Below are positions 18,543 through 27,214 of a stretch of 64,000 bases of DNA, piece by piece (within the stretch, counting starts at the first letter, position 1; every line of letters begins with the position of its first letter). The position numbers were made by a program, and so were the translations under genes. The notes below the pieces were generated by a model. It was not told the DNA's origin and made no database searches. It saw nothing but the letters and a program-made list of their open reading frames with translations. Source of the DNA: Phycisphaerales bacterium. Lineage in GTDB: Bacteria; Planctomycetota; Phycisphaerae; Phycisphaerales; UBA1924. Location: assembly GCA_029260395.1 (NCBI GenBank), contig JAJDDJ010000013.1, positions 310,001 to 374,000 of the forward strand, written 5' to 3'.

Positions 18543-19379
18543 TCAGTTCGACCCGCGCTTGGCCTGGCGTTTGTCCCGGGCCAATTCGGCGTAGGCGTTG
18601 TGGCTGTGGATCGACTCGAAGTTCTCGGAGCTGATCGAGTACCAGCGGATGCGGTCCTCGGCGTCCAAAGCTACGGCCAGATCGCGGATGATGTCCTCCA
18701 CGAACTTGGGGTTCTCGTACGCTTTTTCGGTCACCCATCGCTCATCGGGCCGCTTGAGCACCGCGAACACCGGGCATGAGGCCGCACCTTCGAGCAGGGT
18801 GGCGAGTTCCTCGATCCACAGCATGCCCTCTGTCCGGACGGCTGCCTCGATGTGGCATCGCTGGTTGTGCGCCCCGTAGCTGGAGATTTCTTTGGAGCAC
18901 GGGCACAGGCTCGTCGCCGGAGCCTTGACCGAGAGGACCATGTCGGCGGCCTTGCCGTCGGCGGTGCACTCAAACCGGACCTGGTAGTCCATCAAGCCGA
19001 GCTTGCCGGTGACCGGCGCGGGCTTCTTGATGAAATAGGTGAACTCGGCCTCGAAGTGGGCTTCTTCCGCGTCGAGCCTTTCGCGGATCGCTTCGGTCAG
19101 GTGCGGAATGTCCTCGGGCGAAATAGGCTCACTGGTGTGCTTGTTGAGCACCTCCAAGAACCGGCTCATGTGCGTGCCCTTCTTGTAGTGAGGCAGCGCG
19201 ACGTACATGTTGATCTTCGCCACAGTCGTCTGCGTGCCGCCGTCCCGGGTACGCAGACGGATCGGGAAGGTCACGTCCTTGACACCGACTTTGTCGATCG
19301 CGACCCGGCGGTCGTCGGTGCTGCCCTGAACGTCCGGCAGCGGTGCCGACTTGTCTTGCTTCGGTATTGCGTTAGTCAT
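18543..19379 (-). CDS. folE2: GTP cyclohydrolase FolE2 (type IB)
   Basis: Converts GTP to 7,8-dihydroneopterin triphosphate, the first step of folate and queuosine-type pathways. FolE2 is the metal-flexible alternative to FolE, common where zinc is limiting. 278 residues from ATG 19379. Diagnostic segments are LPDVQGSTDDRRVAIDKVG at the N-terminus, KKGTHMSRFLEVL, and the catalytic-Cys region LCPCSKEISSYGAHNQRC. An in-frame GTG at 19463 would add a low-complexity NDRAN-rich leader; the conserved domain begins only after the chosen ATG, so the shorter form is preferred. It is the last gene of the lemA-htpX strand group. Confidence 0.93.
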   Translation of the reverse strand: MTNAIPKQDKSAPLPDVQGSTDDRRVAIDKVGVKDVTFPIRLRTRDGGTQTTVAKINMYVALPHYKKGTHMSRFLEVLNKHTSEPISPEDIPHLTEAIRERLDAEEAHFEAEFTYFIKKPAPVTGKLGLMDYQVRFECTADGKAADMVLSVKAPATSLCPCSKEISSYGAHNQRCHIEAAVRTEGMLWIEELATLLEGAASCPVFAVLKRPDERWVTEKAYENPKFVEDIIRDLAVALDAEDRIRWYSISSENFESIHSHNAYAELARDKRQAKRGSN

Positions 19380-19468
19380 GTCGGGGCTCTTCTCGCGGTC
19401 GCCATTTCGATCGCTATTTCGATTGTCGGCTTGTTCGTTGGCTCGGTCGTTCGGATTCGTCACGGTGC

Positions 19469-20338
19469 TTACGCCGTAGCCTTCGCTGTTTGTTCCACCG
19501 TGGATTCGACGAGGGCCACGCCCGCGGGCAGGCCCATGAACAGGCCCGCTGCCCAGTCGAGACCGAGCATCGCCGACGGCCCCAGCAGATGCCCCTCATT
19601 GGCCGCCGTGAGGGCACCGTCTGAGCCGTAGAGAACCAAGCCAGCGATCGGTCCCAGCACAGCCAGCAGGCAGAAGCCGACGGCGAGAATGGGCTCACCG
19701 GGTGCCTCGCCCACGAATGAGGAGATGTACGCCCCAGCCCCGCCCGCCGCGACACCGGCCATTACCGCAGCGAAGATCGCCTGGCCTTTGATCGGGTCCA
19801 TGTTGACGAGGTGCGCCACCACGCCGCCCGCGATGACCGCAGCCGCCAGACCCGCCCACGTGCTCGGAGCGCGCATGGCCGAGGCCAGCGAGTCACCCGA
19901 GCCCAGCTTGGCCGAGCGGTCGTTCGAGCACTTGAGCATCGCGATCAGCAGCCCCGCGGCTAGCACACCGCAGATCAGGCCCTCGATAGCGAGAGCGATC
20001 CAAGGAGCGCCGTCGGCCTGGGAGCGGATCAGGTTGGGTACATCGGCTGACCTGTAAGCCGCCCAGGCGAGCACGTAGCCCACGGCCCAGGTTGCCAAGC
20101 GGTAGCCGACGATTCTGGAAGCGATCAGCCCGCAGACGCCCGCGATCACGAAGACACCAACCAGCGCCCCCAAGCCCAGCACGGGCGAGGTGTTGACGAG
20201 CAGCGAAGCATCCGGCCCGCCGTCTGGGCTGCGCAGCAGGCCCACGAGCGCCCCGGCGATCGGTCCGAGCACGAAAATCGCCAGCAGGCCAGGGGCCCAT
20301 CGGAGGGCAGCGGTCAGCATGGTGGGTTCCTTGGCCAT
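19469..20338 (-). CDS. Hypothetical polytopic membrane protein
   Basis: 289 residues, not recognised. Eight or so hydrophobic segments, glycine- and alanine-rich, including LLAIFVLGPIAGALVGLL and, near the C-terminus, the similar LLAVLGPIAGLVLYGSDGAL. The recurrence suggests an internal two-fold repeat. It is located between htpX and folE2 on the same strand. ATG 20320 is an alternative start. No catalytic motif is visible. Confidence 0.6.
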   Translation of the reverse strand: MAKEPTMLTAALRWAPGLLAIFVLGPIAGALVGLLRSPDGGPDASLLVNTSPVLGLGALVGVFVIAGVCGLIASRIVGYRLATWAVGYVLAWAAYRSADVPNLIRSQADGAPWIALAIEGLICGVLAAGLLIAMLKCSNDRSAKLGSGDSLASAMRAPSTWAGLAAAVIAGGVVAHLVNMDPIKGQAIFAAVMAGVAAGGAGAYISSFVGEAPGEPILAVGFCLLAVLGPIAGLVLYGSDGALTAANEGHLLGPSAMLGLDWAAGLFMGLPAGVALVESTVEQTAKATA

Positions 20339-20386
20339 CGGTTCGTCATCAGGGTACGCCCCGCGGCGGCGAGCATCCTGCCCCGG

Positions 20387-21451
20387 CTACCGGAGCAGGG
20401 CGAGCATCCGGGCGATGCGGTCGCGGATGGGCGGGTGCGACGAGAACACGCTGCTGCGGTCGAGCCGGGCTCTGGCGGACTTGATGAGTGGGTTGACAAT
20501 GAACATGTGGGCGGTGCCCCGGTTGGCGGCCTCGACCAGCGGCTCAGGATCCTGCGTGAGGTGGTTGAGCGCCCTGGCCATCGCCCCCGGGTCGCGAGTG
20601 AGTTCGACGGCTCCCGCATCTGCGAGGTATTCCCGCTTTCGGCTGTAAGCCATCTGGAGGAACCTCGCCCCGAGCGGTGCGACCACCGCCAGCAGCAGCG
20701 CGATCACGATGATGACGATGACCGCTGCCCCACCGCCGCCGTCGCTCTTGCCACGCGAGCGGCCCCCGCTGTGCATCGAGCCTCGGAAGGCGATCCGCAG
20801 AAAGGCATCGGCAGCAAAGACCACCAGCCCAACGAGCGTTGCCATGAGCATCGCGAATCGAATATCGAGATGGCGAACGTGCGCCATCTCATGGGCAATG
20901 ACGGCCTGGAGTTCATCACGGGGCAGGCGTGCGCGGAGGCCCTGCGTGATGGCCACCACCGCGTGCTCGGGGTCTCGGCCAGCAGCAAAGGCGTTGAGCG
21001 CGTTGTCGCGGATGATGTACACCCTGGGCATGGGCAGGCCAGCTGCGATCGCCATCTCCTCGACCACGTTCCAGAGCGGCGGGTCGTCGGCTTTGGCAAT
21101 CTCGTGGGCGCCGCTCATGCGGAGGATCGCGTTTGTCCCGCTGAACCAGCTCCAGAGAGACGTACCGACCCCGACGATGAATGCCGCTGCGAGTCCGAGA
21201 ATGGCGGACGGGATCAACTGCTTGGGCGCGCTCGCACCGCCGTAGGCAGCGATGGCAGTGGCGATAGCTGCCCCGACCAACGAGGTCAGAGCCAGCATCA
21301 ACACGATGAGCAGAGCGCTATCCCGCTTGTTCTTGCGGATCAGGTTCTGGTAGGTCAGCCGGCCCGGGTAGGCGCTGATCTCGGCGGCCAGCTTGGTGCG
21401 CATGGCATCAAGCTGGTCACCCGCTGACTTGTTGCGGGGCGCGCTGGTCAT
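20387..21451 (-). CDS. htpX: M48-family membrane zinc metalloprotease (HtpX-like)
   Basis: Membrane protease for quality control of membrane proteins. 354 residues. Two N-terminal transmembrane helices are followed by the conserved PMPRVYIIRDNALNAFAAG, the zinc motif VIAHEMAHVRHLD (HExxH) and the third ligand region SRKREYLADAGAVELTRDP. Two more helices lie between the zinc motif and the Glu ligand. FSSHPPIRDRIARM is the usual HtpX ending. A glycine/serine-rich cytoplasmic loop (GGRSRGKSDGGGG) is longer than in E. coli. LemA lies 6 bases upstream, a very common pairing. Confidence 0.92.
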   Translation of the reverse strand: MTSAPRNKSAGDQLDAMRTKLAAEISAYPGRLTYQNLIRKNKRDSALLIVLMLALTSLVGAAIATAIAAYGGASAPKQLIPSAILGLAAAFIVGVGTSLWSWFSGTNAILRMSGAHEIAKADDPPLWNVVEEMAIAAGLPMPRVYIIRDNALNAFAAGRDPEHAVVAITQGLRARLPRDELQAVIAHEMAHVRHLDIRFAMLMATLVGLVVFAADAFLRIAFRGSMHSGGRSRGKSDGGGGAAVIVIIVIALLLAVVAPLGARFLQMAYSRKREYLADAGAVELTRDPGAMARALNHLTQDPEPLVEAANRGTAHMFIVNPLIKSARARLDRSSVFSSHPPIRDRIARMLALLR

Positions 21452-21457
21452 GCGGTT

Positions 21458-22054
21458 CTAGAAGGAAACCTTGGGCGCCTCGCGGGCCGCGTCGCCTTCG
21501 GCGAGCTTGAAATATTCGCGCTTGGCGAAGCCGAACATGCCGGCGATGATGTTGACCGGGAACGACTGACGCCGCTCCTCGTAGTTGCCAACAGAATCGT
21601 TGTAGTGCTGACGCGAGAAGCCGATCTTGTTCTCGGTGGTGGCAAGTTCTTCCTGCAACTGGCCGAAGCTGGAATCGGCCTTTAGATCGGGGTACGCCTC
21701 GGCGACCGCGAACAGCCGGCCGAGCGCCTGCGTCAACTCGCCCTCGGCCTGAGAGGCTTGGGCCGCGTTCGCGCCGCCCGAGGGGACAGCGACGGCTCTT
21801 GTGCGCGCCGCGATGACCGCTTCGAGCGTGCCGCTCTCGTGCGAGGCGTAGCCCTTGACGGTCTCCACGAGGTTGGGGATCAGGTCGTGCCTGCGTTTGA
21901 GCTGCACATCGATCTGGGCCCAGGCGTTGTCGGTATCCACGCGGGCCGAAACAAGCCCGTTGTAGATCACAGCCACGATGATGCCCACGATAATGAACAG
22001 GCCGAGGAGGGCACCGATGACCCCGATGATTCCCATGATTCCGATGCCAGTCAT
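21458..22054 (-). CDS. lemA: LemA family protein
   Basis: 198 residues. Starts MTGIGIMG at ATG 22054, preceded on the minus strand by AGAAGGGA at Shine-Dalgarno distance. An N-terminal membrane helix (GALLGLFIIVGIIVAVIYNG) leads into the LemA four-helix domain with DNAWAQIDVQLKRRHDLIPN and ENKIGFSRQHYNDSVGNYEE. The FPVNIIAGMFGFAKREYF ending is typical. The exact function is unknown; co-occurrence with M48 proteases suggests a membrane-quality or stress role. Confidence 0.93.
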   Translation of the reverse strand: MTGIGIMGIIGVIGALLGLFIIVGIIVAVIYNGLVSARVDTDNAWAQIDVQLKRRHDLIPNLVETVKGYASHESGTLEAVIAARTRAVAVPSGGANAAQASQAEGELTQALGRLFAVAEAYPDLKADSSFGQLQEELATTENKIGFSRQHYNDSVGNYEERRQSFPVNIIAGMFGFAKREYFKLAEGDAAREAPKVSF

Positions 22055-22172
22055 TGGACCGATCCCTTCTATTGACGTTCTGGCGCGACTTGGCCGCACC
22101 GTTCGCTCTTGGCCACTATAAACAGATGCGTTCGAGCGCGTCCGTGCCACCCGAAGTTGGAGCCCCGAGTCC

Positions 22173-23009
22173 GTGGAATTCTCGACTGTCCAAGTCCCCC
22201 AAGACCCGGCCCGCAAGCCCGCGACGAGCACAGCGGACCTGCCGCTGACCGAGCCGACCCGGCCCGTGTTGTTGTGGATGACACGGTGCGCAATAGCAGC
22301 GTGGAGCCCTCATCGGTTGGGATTTTCGGCACTGGCGTTTCTGCCCTGGGCTCTGGCGGTGGGCCTTCCCATCGCTAAGCCTGGTGGCCTGATAATGCTT
22401 CTGGCCCTGCTGCCCGCATCGCTTCTGAGCACGCTGGCGGGCTTGGCGGTGATGCGAAGCGTGGCACTTGAGCTGGCGGTGGATCGCAGGCGGCCAGCGG
22501 GTCGGGAGATCGGCTTCGTAGTCAACAACAAGCGAGCCGCGGCTGGGGTTGGGCTGGTCTGCGCGTTTGTCGCTTCGGGGGTGTTCGCGCTTCTGAGCGT
22601 GTGGCTCACGGCGCCAGCAGCTTGGGCGGCAGCCTCCGCCTTGTGGTGGATGCTTGCGGCCCTCGGGCTAGCGTCGATCGCCGCGGACGGCTCGGACACG
22701 ATCGACGCTGTGCAGCGGTCCGTTGCGTACGCCCTGCGCCAACCGGCGACGAGCGTGTTGTCCTTGCTGCCCGTCGCTGGCTTCTCGCTGGGGATCGCGT
22801 CGCTTGGCTGGGTCGCCCAGGCGGGGATGCTCGCGATGGCCTTGAGCATGGCCGTGAGCAGTGTGGTGGTCAGCCTGCTGCTCGCGTGCGCGCAGGGAGC
22901 GTACCTGGCGCTGCGGTACGCCAACGACCGCTGCGACCCGGCAGAGATCACAGACTCCGGCAGCGAGCTGGGTGTGCTCCGCACGGAAGTGGACGACGAT
23001 GCAGCATGA
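22173..23009 (+). CDS. Hypothetical membrane protein, divergent from lemA
   Basis: 278 residues, not recognised. A polar N-terminal 35 residues precede about six hydrophobic segments (such as LAFLPWALAVGLPIA and GLVCAFVASGVFALLSVWL), with an acidic C-terminus ending EVDDDAA. A TATAAA at 22117-22122 lies upstream but has no clear -35. Its stop overlaps the next start by 11 bases, so the two genes are probably one operon. Confidence 0.65.
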   Translation: MEFSTVQVPQDPARKPATSTADLPLTEPTRPVLLWMTRCAIAAWSPHRLGFSALAFLPWALAVGLPIAKPGGLIMLLALLPASLLSTLAGLAVMRSVALELAVDRRRPAGREIGFVVNNKRAAAGVGLVCAFVASGVFALLSVWLTAPAAWAAASALWWMLAALGLASIAADGSDTIDAVQRSVAYALRQPATSVLSLLPVAGFSLGIASLGWVAQAGMLAMALSMAVSSVVVSLLLACAQGAYLALRYANDRCDPAEITDSGSELGVLRTEVDDDAA

Positions 23010-23316
23010 CCCGTTCAGCGACAACATGCTGGAAGCGAGGGCGATCGCCGCGGCCTTGGCCGAATGCGGAGTGCAATCGCTCAGCATTGTGACGCCCGCT
23101 GAGACCCTTCAGTTGAACGCTCGCGAAACCGACCTTCCGACAGCCGTCATCAAGCTATGCGAAACGGGGGGCGAGCTGGTCGCGGGCTCGGTTCGGATCT
23201 GTCTGCGCGATGGCGGCTTCAGGGCGATCGAGATCATCGATACCGCTGGGGCTTTCACGCGGGCGCGTCAGCGAGCGAGGCGAACGCTCCGAGCGATAGC
23301 AGCTCGGACTGCGTGA
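22999..23316 (+). CDS. Small hypothetical protein, translationally coupled
   Basis: 105 residues from ATG 22999 (MQHDPFSDNMLEARAIAAAL), not recognised. It is predicted soluble, with alternating beta and helix patterns (SLSIVTPAETLQLN, ELVAGSVRICLRDGGFRAIEII) and a basic helical end. Support comes from the 11-base overlap with the upstream membrane-protein gene in a +1 frame and from the regular composition. Its 3' end overlaps the convergent truB by 62 bases. Confidence 0.6.
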   Translation: MQHDPFSDNMLEARAIAAALAECGVQSLSIVTPAETLQLNARETDLPTAVIKLCETGGELVAGSVRICLRDGGFRAIEIIDTAGAFTRARQRARRTLRAIAARTA

Positions 23317-24001
23317 GGGGATCGGGCAGCGCGTCCATCGAAATGGCGCGGTCGAGCGTGAACTCGCCGACGCGGGTTCGGCGAAGGGCGGTGAGCATGC
23401 CTCCTGCGCCCATGACCGCACCGATGTCCCTGCCGAGGCTTCGGATGTAGGTGCCCTTGCCGCAGGTGACCAGCAGTTCGAGCGTTGGCCAGTCGTAGCG
23501 AACGACTTCGATGGCATCGATGCGCACGGGCCTGGCTGCCAGTTCGACGGCTTGATCCTTGCGGGCCAAGTCGTAAGAGCGGCGGCCCCCCACTTTGATG
23601 GCGCTATACGCAGGCGGCCTCTGATCAACCGTGCCGGTCCATCGCGCGCACGCGGCAACCACGTCTTCGAGCGAGGGCGCGTGATCCACTTCGACTGGCG
23701 TGCGCTCGCCTTCGGCATCGTCCGTCGTCGAGGTGCAGGACAGATCGACGGTGGTCTCGTAGACCTTGGTGCCCTGCATGATGCGGTCAGACAGGCGCGT
23801 GGCAGCCCGCCCCACGAGCACCACGACCACGCCCGAGGCGAGCGGATCGAGCGTACCGCCGTGGCCGACCTTGACGCGTTTGGGAGCACCGCCCCGGCGA
23901 AGGTGGGCTTTGACACGCCGGCAGACATCCATCGAGCTTGGGCCGAGCGGCTTGTCGACGATGAGCAGGCCCACGGGGCTAACAGGTTCTTGCTCGGTCA
24001 T
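23255..24001 (-). CDS. truB: tRNA pseudouridine-55 synthase TruB
   Basis: Makes pseudouridine at position 55 of the tRNA T-loop. 248 residues, the short form without a C-terminal PUA domain. Motifs are LLIVDKPLGPSSMDVCRRV, the catalytic Asp in KVGHGGTLDPLASGVVVV, YETTVDLSCTSTTDD, RPPAYSAIKVGGRRSYDLAR and GTYIRSLGRDIG. The ATG overlaps the stop of the glycosyltransferase gene by 4 bases. Its last 62 bases overlap the convergent small gene, affecting only the C-terminal tail. Confidence 0.94.
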   Translation of the reverse strand: MTEQEPVSPVGLLIVDKPLGPSSMDVCRRVKAHLRRGGAPKRVKVGHGGTLDPLASGVVVVLVGRAATRLSDRIMQGTKVYETTVDLSCTSTTDDAEGERTPVEVDHAPSLEDVVAACARWTGTVDQRPPAYSAIKVGGRRSYDLARKDQAVELAARPVRIDAIEVVRYDWPTLELLVTCGKGTYIRSLGRDIGAVMGAGGMLTALRRTRVGEFTLDRAISMDALPDPLTQSELLSLGAFASLADAPA

Positions 24002-25689
24002 CGGGGTTCGCCCTCAGAACGCACGATCAGCAGCGACTGGTGCTTGCCCTTGGAGTAGTTGAACCCCTCGACTGCGCCGATGACGGTGCCTTTGGCGACA
24101 GGAGTGTCGGCGGGAACGATGAGCGTCGCGGCTGGGTGCGCAAGTAAGAACGCTTCGGCGTCGCTGCTGGCGAGCCGAGCGAGTGTGCCGCGGGTGGCAA
24201 ACACGAGGCTGTCTTCGTGGTAGCCGACGGCTCCAACGTGCGAGGGCGTCCGTGCCCCGAGCGCGCGCACGATCTGCTGGGTGAGATGGATCTTTGGACT
24301 CAGCGCGATACCAACTGGGACGAGCAGCGCGAACGCGCCAGCGGCGACCATCGCCTTTTCGTGCGCACACAACCAGCCGATCTTGAACGGATTAATCGGT
24401 GGCAGGCCCACGGCGAGGAACATCACCAGTGCGATCGGCCACCAGAGCCAATGGAGCAGCACCGCGAAGGCGACCGGGACGCCCACGAGCACAGCTAAGC
24501 CGAGCCAGCGCCAGACGCTAATGCCGAGTGCGAGGACACGGTCGGCGGGTGCGGAGAGCCCGGTTCGATGGGCCACCACCACGGCGCGCGCGCTGAGCAG
24601 AGCGAGTGCTGGGTAGAGGGGCAGCACGTAGTGCGGAAGCTTGGTAGAGATTAGTTCCATCACGAGCCACGTAGGGATAAGCCACGCAGCCAGCATGGCG
24701 AGGCCCGGTCTTGGCGTGCGGCGGCCTGTAGCGCCCGAGAAGAGTCGAGCGATTGAACCGAGTATCTCGCGGCCAGCGAGCGCCGCGCCAGGCCAGAACA
24801 AAACCGCACTGAGCACGAGGTGGTAGCCGGGCGGCCCCCAGTGGCCCTCTGCGGGCTCGAGGCTTCGGCCGAGGGTTTCGCTGCGGATGCGTTCCCAGAA
24901 TTCGGCGTGCCCGACGTGCTCGCCGACGGCGAACAGCCATGGGCCAAGCGTTGCGGCGATGAGCAAAACTCCGATCCACGGCTGCGTGCGCGCGAGCCAT
25001 TTCCAACGCCGGGTTGCTAGGGAGACAGTAATGGCAGCTGAAAGGACGACGAGCAGGATGACCGGGCCCTTGGTGAGCACGCCGACGGTGACGGCCAGCC
25101 AGAGCACGAGCGGCGTATGCCAACGCCGGCCACGGCCATCAAAGAGCGACCAGAGCGCGGCCATCGCCACGGTTGTGGCCGCCACAAGCACCATGTCGGA
25201 CCGGGCCTGGCACGCTTCCCACGCGAAGAGAGGGGACGATGCGAGCACGAGGGCTGCGAGCAGGCCGATTCGCGGACCTAGCCGCAGACAGCCCATCCGC
25301 CAGAGCGAGAGCACCGCGAGGATCGCAGCGATGAGCGACGGCACGCGGTACATCCAAATGGCATCGCGGGCGGGTTCGCCGAGGGTGAGGGTGCCCGCCG
25401 AGGCGGCTTGGAGCCAGTAGATCATGGGCGGCTTGTTGATGCGTTCGCGGCCGCCGACCATGGGAACCACAGCGCCGCCCGAATGGAGATCGGGATCGCG
25501 CTGGGCCTCGGGCACTACGACGGACTCGAGCATCTGGCGACTGGCTTGGGCGAAACGGGCCTCGTCGCGGTCGATGGTCGGGAGCAGAACCAGGCCGGGG
25601 CCATAGACTGCGAGGCAGCAGACGGCGATGAGCAGGCCTGCACGCCACGCCGGGAGAGCCAGCCACATGGATGCGACCCGTCGAAGCAT
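23998..25689 (-). CDS. GT39/ArnT-like polyprenyl-phosphate-sugar glycosyltransferase
   Basis: 563 residues with about 11-12 transmembrane helices. After the first helix comes LPTIDRDEARFAQASRQML, where the DE pair is the catalytic/metal motif of PMT/ArnT (GT39/GT83) enzymes. GGRERINKPPMIYWLQAAS is the second conserved loop. It would transfer a sugar from an undecaprenyl-phosphate carrier to lipid or protein at the periplasmic face. The acceptor is unknown. ATG 25668 is an alternative start. The gene is divergent from the PAP2 phosphatase, with start codons overlapping at 25687-25690. Confidence 0.85.
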   Translation of the reverse strand: MLRRVASMWLALPAWRAGLLIAVCCLAVYGPGLVLLPTIDRDEARFAQASRQMLESVVVPEAQRDPDLHSGGAVVPMVGGRERINKPPMIYWLQAASAGTLTLGEPARDAIWMYRVPSLIAAILAVLSLWRMGCLRLGPRIGLLAALVLASSPLFAWEACQARSDMVLVAATTVAMAALWSLFDGRGRRWHTPLVLWLAVTVGVLTKGPVILLVVLSAAITVSLATRRWKWLARTQPWIGVLLIAATLGPWLFAVGEHVGHAEFWERIRSETLGRSLEPAEGHWGPPGYHLVLSAVLFWPGAALAGREILGSIARLFSGATGRRTPRPGLAMLAAWLIPTWLVMELISTKLPHYVLPLYPALALLSARAVVVAHRTGLSAPADRVLALGISVWRWLGLAVLVGVPVAFAVLLHWLWWPIALVMFLAVGLPPINPFKIGWLCAHEKAMVAAGAFALLVPVGIALSPKIHLTQQIVRALGARTPSHVGAVGYHEDSLVFATRGTLARLASSDAEAFLLAHPAATLIVPADTPVAKGTVIGAVEGFNYSKGKHQSLLIVRSEGEPR

Positions 25690-26515
25690 GTCACGCGACT
25701 ATACCCAGCAGCTTGGCTGGCCCGTTCAGATGGTTCATAGAGCTTTGGCGGTGGTCGTGCCGCTAGCGGCATGGACGGTTGATGCACGGCGACGGCTTTG
25801 GGCGGTCCCGCTGGTGCTGGCGGTTCTTGGAGGTGTTGCGCTGCTGCCGTTCGACGGCATGGTCGCTCGCTGGGCGGGTTCGATCCGCCTTGGGGGCGAT
25901 ATTCGCCGAGAGGTGGAGGCGCTGCAGCAGTACGGCCAGCTCAGTTTTTCACTGATTGCGGCAGCGGTGATCGCTCTGCTCGATCCCAAACGCACACGCC
26001 GGCTGCTGGACTGGGCCGTAGCCCTCGGTCTGACCGCGACGATGGGCCTTGTGCTGAAGACGACACTCGGACGGCCAAGGCCCGCGTACGGCGAACCTGC
26101 GACATTTCTTGGCCCCCTCGGCGCGAGGCCCCTTCAGAGCGGCGAGGCGGTGGTCCGACCGATGGAGTTCGGCGCAGACGGCGTTGCTTCGCTGTGGTCG
26201 ATGCCTTCGAGCCATACAGCGGCGGCGGTGGTGATGAGCGTGTTTCTAGGGATGCTCTACCCGAGACTCCTGCCGCTGGTGGCCGGGCTCGCTGCGGTCG
26301 TCGGGTTTGGCAGGCTGGCGACGGGGGCGCACTACCCGTCGGATGTGTTAGTTGGGTCGTGCCTCGGCGCGGCCGTGACGGGGCTTGCAGTGAGCGGCGG
26401 CTGGGGCGTTCGGCTGGTGGACTGGGTGTGGCTGCGCTGGGTGGATCCCAGCGATGAGCCTTCGTGGCCCCGGGTGCGAGACCGTGTGGATCGGTGTGAG
26501 GCCGGGGGGCGGTGA
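25688..26515 (+). CDS. PAP2-family membrane phosphatase
   Basis: 275 residues from ATG 25688; in-frame ATG 25667 and 25730 are alternatives. The three lipid-phosphatase motifs are present: K-x6-RP (KTTLGRPRP), PSSH (MPSSHTAAAVVM) and R-x5-H-x3-D (RLATGAHYPSDVLVG). There are about six hydrophobic segments. Likely substrates are undecaprenyl pyrophosphate or phosphatidic-acid-like lipids. Its position head-to-head with a GT39 enzyme suggests recycling of the carrier lipid used by that enzyme (inference). Confidence 0.88.
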   Translation: MSRDYTQQLGWPVQMVHRALAVVVPLAAWTVDARRRLWAVPLVLAVLGGVALLPFDGMVARWAGSIRLGGDIRREVEALQQYGQLSFSLIAAAVIALLDPKRTRRLLDWAVALGLTATMGLVLKTTLGRPRPAYGEPATFLGPLGARPLQSGEAVVRPMEFGADGVASLWSMPSSHTAAAVVMSVFLGMLYPRLLPLVAGLAAVVGFGRLATGAHYPSDVLVGSCLGAAVTGLAVSGGWGVRLVDWVWLRWVDPSDEPSWPRVRDRVDRCEAGGR

Positions 26516-26543
26516 GCGTGGTACACTGTTGGCCCGAATCCAC

Positions 26544-26630
26544 GGAGAGGTGGCAGAGCGGTTGATCGCGCTGGATTCGAAATCCAGTTGGGCTTTCGGG
26601 TCCACGGGGGTTCGAATCCCCCCCTCTCCG
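26544..26630 (+). tRNA. tRNA-Ser (anticodon CGA)
   Basis: An 87-nt cloverleaf. The acceptor stem GGAGAGG (26544-26550) pairs with CCTCTCC (26623-26629), with discriminator G. The anticodon stem CTGGA/TCCAG encloses TTCGAAA with CGA at 26578-26580. A long variable arm, as required for Ser, precedes the T-arm GGGGG-TTCGAAT-CCCCC. CCA is not encoded. It reads UCG codons. TGGTACACT at 26519-26527 could be its -10 region. Confidence 0.97.
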
Positions 26631-26641
26631 CTTCAATGAGT

Positions 26642-26667
26642 CCTTGCTCACGCAGGGGCCTTTTTTT
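26642..26667 (+). terminator. Rho-independent terminator after tRNA-Ser
   Basis: Stem CCTTGC / GCAGGG (one G-U pair) with a TCAC loop, followed after GCC by seven Ts at 26661-26667. Confidence 0.65.
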
Positions 26668-26741
26668 GTGGGGTTTACGAGGTACTTGTCCAATCCTGAG
26701 TGCCCGATGTCCCCGAAGTGCCCCTGTGAGTCAGTGCATCT

Positions 26742-27060
26742 TTATCGATTTTCTACCGTGCTACCGCATGGTCTGAAGCAGTTGAAGGCGTCGATGGGTG
26801 TGACCGCGCAGAGCGCCCTCTGCATAGACGCCCAGAGTGATTCGACGGTCCGACACGCCTTCGAAGGAAGGGTTTGCTTGATCTTGCTTAAGACGATCTC
26901 GATGGAGTCGAGGTCGGGGTTGTAGGGCGGCTGGGAAGGCAGGTCAGCCCCGGCCGAGTCGGTGGGCTCTCGCGCGTCTGAACTGCTTGAGCCGGCGGAC
27001 TCAGGCCGGGCTCACTGCGATCACCTCGGCGATCCGCGTAGTGGCATGACCATCGCACAT
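26742..27060 (-). pseudogene. IS630-type (DDE) transposase remnant, C-terminal part
   Basis: On the minus strand one frame ending at 26742 reads SAGADLPSQPPYNPDLDSIE, then VLSKIKQTL, RTVESLWASMQRAL and a short tail. That is the C-terminal end of an IS630/Tc1-type transposase, whose family pattern is LPPYSPDLNPIE-xxW-SKLK with Glu as the last catalytic residue. Upstream, AEVIAVSP and VRRLKQFRRARAH in other frames recall the N-terminal helix-turn-helix, but a stop and frame change separate them and the catalytic core is missing. This is an internally deleted, dead copy just downstream of a tRNA gene. No terminal inverted repeats were located. Confidence 0.7.
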
Positions 27061-27214
27061 CTATCCGGGCCCTGTGGGCGTCGACCTCCATTGCTCGGTG
27101 AGCCTTCTCGCAGTAGATCGAGAGGAATTTGCGGCGCGCGATGTCCGAACGCGTCAGGCCGTCATCGACACGGTCAGTCCCCGTACACCGAAGAGGGCTG
27201 GCCGTGAGCTTGGG
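27061..27214. other. Unassigned DNA between transposase remnant and PA14 gene
   Basis: A minus-strand frame reads TRSDIARRKFLSIYCEKAHR and continues toward the transposase remnant. I do not recognise it, and it has no credible start. It is possibly further insertion-element debris. Confidence 0.3.

Noticed and set aside
26888-27091. Small minus-strand gene (MEVDAHRARIDVRW) next to the transposase remnant
   Set aside because: It reads across the transposase C-terminal coding part in another frame and has no start signal.
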